A DNA stretch of 7,246 nt, taken from positions 1 through 7,246 of the forward strand of contig WQVT01000116.1 of assembly GCA_009785715.1 (NCBI GenBank), written 5' to 3'. A program made the translations under genes and the position numbers. Positions 5,506 through 7,246 of this stretch are shown one piece after another (position 1 is the stretch's first letter; each line of letters starts with the position of its first letter). The DNA comes from Acidimicrobiaceae bacterium (GTDB taxonomy: Bacteria > Actinomycetota > Acidimicrobiia > Acidimicrobiales > Palsa-688). The notes under the pieces were generated by a model. That model made no database searches. It worked only from the letters and a program-made list of their open reading frames with translations, and had not been told where the DNA came from.

Positions 5506-6243
5506 GTGGCAACGTTCGCACTGGTGGCGGGAGGTGGGCACAACGCCTGGTGCTGGGAGCGGGTGGTCCCCGCGCTCGAGGAGCGGGGCCACGAGGTCGT
5601 CGCCGTTCCGTTGCCGACCGGTGAGCCCGGGCTCGGTCTGGCCGACTTCGCCTCCGCGGTGGTCGAGGGCGTGAACGGAGCCAACCTGGCGGCCTCCGGC
5701 GACGTCATCCTCGTCGGGCACTCCCTGGCGGGACGCTACCTGCCGCTCGCCGCAGGCCAGATCCCGGGCTCCCGGATGGTGTTCCTCTGCGCGCTGATCG
5801 CCGAGGAGGCAGCCGAGGGCGAGGCGCCGCCCGCCCCGACCGAGGGGGAGCGGCCGGCGGGCGTGGGGCGTGGACAGATCGACGAGCAGGGCCGGCTGTA
5901 CTTCAGCGACGAGGACGCGGCGGCCCTCTTCTACAGCGATTGCGACCAGGAGACCGCAGCCTGGGCCGTGTCACACCTCGCGCCGCAGGGCACCTGGGTG
6001 ATCCGCGAGCCGTTCCCGCACGGCGGATGGCCGGTCGGGGTGCGTTCGGCATACATCCTCTGCAAGGACGACCTGATCGTCCCCCCCGAGCGAGCGCAGG
6101 AGATGGCGGCGCGGGCCGGCGTCGAGCCGATCGAGCTTCCCGGCGGCCATTCGCCGTTCCTCTCCCAGCCCGCCGCCCTGGTCGACACCCTGGAGCACCT
6201 CGCCGAGTTCGACGAAAGCTGGGGGGTCAAGCGCCCCCGCTGA
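5506..6243 (+). CDS. Alpha/beta hydrolase (esterase-like)
   Basis: The 245-residue single-domain protein has no signal peptide and is probably cytosolic. It opens with strand beta-1 and the loop LVAGGGHNAWCWERVVPALEE, typical of small esterases related to plant methylesterases and bacterial EstC-like enzymes. The nucleophile is Ser73 in VGHSLAG. The acid is Asp188 or Asp189 in ILCKDDLIVPP, and the base is His215 in GGHSPFLSQP, so the triad is complete. The usual HG of the oxyanion loop reads AG here. The substrate cannot be told from sequence. A short cap (about 95-150) is rich in Glu, Ala and Pro and includes EEAAEGEAPPAPTEGERPAG. Haloperoxidase-type or hydroxynitrile-lyase-like chemistry is possible but less likely than ester hydrolysis. 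The gene is probably monocistronic: it diverges from the small membrane protein gene and converges on the gene at 6293. Confidence 0.88.
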   Translation: MATFALVAGGGHNAWCWERVVPALEERGHEVVAVPLPTGEPGLGLADFASAVVEGVNGANLAASGDVILVGHSLAGRYLPLAAGQIPGSRMVFLCALIAEEAAEGEAPPAPTEGERPAGVGRGQIDEQGRLYFSDEDAAALFYSDCDQETAAWAVSHLAPQGTWVIREPFPHGGWPVGVRSAYILCKDDLIVPPERAQEMAARAGVEPIELPGGHSPFLSQPAALVDTLEHLAEFDESWGVKRPR

Positions 6244-6279
6244 GCGTGCCGGGCGTGCCAGGCGTGCCGGGTGTGCCGT
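6244..6279. repeat. Four tandem copies of a 9-base unit
   Basis: GCGTGCCGG, GCGTGCCAG, GCGTGCCGG and GTGTGCCGT follow each other without gaps at 6244-6279, starting on the base after the hydrolase stop. The array fills most of the 49-base gap to the convergent gene ending at 6293. The short unit with few changes suggests slippage-type expansion. It has no coding role in either flanking gene. Confidence 0.85.
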
Positions 6280-6292
6280 CGCCGCCAGCCCG

Positions 6293-7246
6293 TCAGTTCC
6301 CTGGGCAGTTGGCCGAATGGCCGCCGAACACCGACACCACGAGGCGAAGGGTGCCGGCGCGTTGGGCCACCACGTCGGTCCAGCCGGCGGGGCCGGGCCG
6401 CAGACAGGCGGGAGCCGTTCCCGGCGCCGTCGCGTCCAGGTTCCACAGGTTCGTGTAGCGGACCCGCACGGTGAGCACCGAGGGGTGCGTGATCGAGACG
6501 GACAGGTGGTCGGGATCGAGCGCCAGCAGCCGTCCGGGGCCGCTGACGAGTCCGGGGCTGCCGTCGACCTTCCACAGGCGCCACTGCGGGGACGACCAAA
6601 CGGGCGTCAGCCCAGGGACGGCAGCGGAGCGAAGGAGGCGGGCTTCGGCCTTCGATGCGTAGTCGAGCTTGGTGTCGGGGAGCGCCACCCAGCTCACCCC
6701 GTTGGCGCGCAGCCAGGACACGTACGTCGACGCCCGCAGCGGGCCGGGCCGGTAGAAGAGCGGGTTGTTGGCGACGTCGAGCTGGCGCTCCCAGCCCCTG
6801 GCCAGCGACACGGCGGGCGCCAGGTACGCCGACTCCCAGTGGTTGTTCGTGGGGACGGCCTCGACGCGCACCGGTCCGTCTGAGCGTTGCTCGATCTGGT
6901 GGAGGAGGGGTTGGTAAAAGGTGGCGGAGGCGGCGGAGGCCACCTGCGGCGAGCGGATCACGCCGAGGCCTGGGGACCATTGCCACGTGGCGAAGGCGAG
7001 GAGCACCGCCAGCGAGGCCGTGGTGGAGAGCGCCGGAACGCGCCGGCGCAGCGCGCCGAGCGGCGCCGTCGCCCCGACCGCCGACGGGTCCCGGAGCGTG
7101 ACCAGGCCGACCAGGATCGGCACACCGATGGCCTGGGGCAGGCGGATGGCGTTGCCGCCGATGGCGTTGGGCACCATGAATGCCGCCACTGCGCCGAGCG
7201 CGTAGAGGGCTGCGCCCCAACGGAGCACCGGCGTGGCCGGAACGAA
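6293..7246 (-). CDS. C-terminal part of a large polytopic membrane protein (start outside window)
   Basis: The frame is open to the right edge, so only the last 317 residues are seen. A GTG at 7228 is in frame, but six more codons (FVPATP) run on to the edge and the protein begins in mid-membrane domain. Numbered from the edge, hydrophobic segments lie at about 8-26, 36-51 and 75-91. They are followed by an outer domain of about 220 residues with NNHWESAYLA (134-143), LARGWERQLD (148-157), a YVSWLRANGVSWVALPD stretch (175-191) and a beta-rich C-terminus with Cys281 and Cys314. This layout, membrane helices followed by an exported domain, resembles uncharacterised actinobacterial membrane proteins and GT-C/YfhO-like glycosyltransferase-type proteins. 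The catalytic part, if any, would be in the missing N-terminus. The family call is tentative; the coding call is firm. Confidence 0.78.
   Translation of the reverse strand, partial: FVPATPVLRWGAALYALGAVAAFMVPNAIGGNAIRLPQAIGVPILVGLVTLRDPSAVGATAPLGALRRRVPALSTTASLAVLLAFATWQWSPGLGVIRSPQVASAASATFYQPLLHQIEQRSDGPVRVEAVPTNNHWESAYLAPAVSLARGWERQLDVANNPLFYRPGPLRASTYVSWLRANGVSWVALPDTKLDYASKAEARLLRSAAVPGLTPVWSSPQWRLWKVDGSPGLVSGPGRLLALDPDHLSVSITHPSVLTVRVRYTNLWNLDATAPGTAPACLRPGPAGWTDVVAQRAGTLRLVVSVFGGHSANCPGN

Noticed and set aside
4794..5708. Minus-strand open frame (304 codons) spanning the hairpin repeats and parts of three genes
   Set aside because: It crosses intergenic repeats and parts of the VC0807-like, small membrane protein and hydrolase genes, and has low-complexity composition.
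5931..7220. Long minus-strand open frame (429 codons) over the hydrolase 3' end and the right-edge gene
   Set aside because: It overlaps two better-supported genes, is extremely rich in Arg, Pro and Gly, and lacks helices or motifs. The frame at 6293-7246 has membrane segments and conserved-looking blocks instead.
1..7246. A new multi-gene defence or biosynthetic system
   Set aside because: Gene directions alternate and the products are unrelated housekeeping or envelope types. Nothing links them into one operon except genes 1 and 2.

Overview
The window is very GC-rich, codes densely on both strands, and strongly prefers G or C in third codon positions. It has GTG starts, a TANNNT-type leaderless promoter, and small actinobacterial-style membrane proteins. 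Together these suggest a high-GC member of the Actinomycetota, possibly an Acidimicrobiia- or Thermoleophilia-like lineage. No rRNA or other marker gene is present to settle this. I see no tRNA, rRNA, CRISPR array, insertion sequence or prophage gene.

Layout, left to right. (1) 61-1422 (+) encodes a membrane-anchored peptidoglycan hydrolase with two LysM domains and an NlpC/P60 peptidase domain; its reading frame stays open to the left window edge. (2) 1448-2653 (+), probably in the same transcript, encodes a secreted protein made of two copies of a roughly 150-residue beta-rich domain of unknown function. (3) 2658-4055 (-) encodes a glucose-6-phosphate dehydrogenase and converges on gene 2 with only 4 bases between the stop codons. 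(4) About 4238-4900 (+) encodes a six-helix membrane protein resembling the VC0807 family. (5) 5111-5437 (-) encodes a four-helix small membrane protein, apparently read from a leaderless transcript. (6) 5506-6243 (+) encodes an alpha/beta hydrolase with a complete Ser-Asp-His triad. (7) 6293-7246 (-) encodes the C-terminal part of a large membrane protein whose start lies beyond the right edge.

From gene 2 onward the genes alternate in direction. The window therefore has three convergent junctions (2653/2658, 4900/5111, 6243/6293) and two divergent promoter regions (4056-4237, 5438-5505). The 4900/5111 junction holds two near-identical 56-base hairpin repeats 104 bases apart. The 6243/6293 junction holds four tandem copies of a 9-base unit. 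The 5438-5505 divergent region holds a direct repeat with a period of one helical turn plus a short palindrome.

Genes 1 and 2 plausibly work together at the cell envelope. The remaining genes show no common pathway: the dehydrogenase lacks its usual pentose-phosphate neighbours, and the membrane proteins and hydrolase look like ordinary chromosomal housekeeping or accessory genes. I found no convincing new multi-gene system. The most distinctive items are the hairpin repeat pair, the two-repeat secreted protein beside the NlpC/P60 enzyme, the unusual N-terminal membrane region of that enzyme, and a lysine-to-leucine change in the dehydrogenase nucleotide-binding motif.
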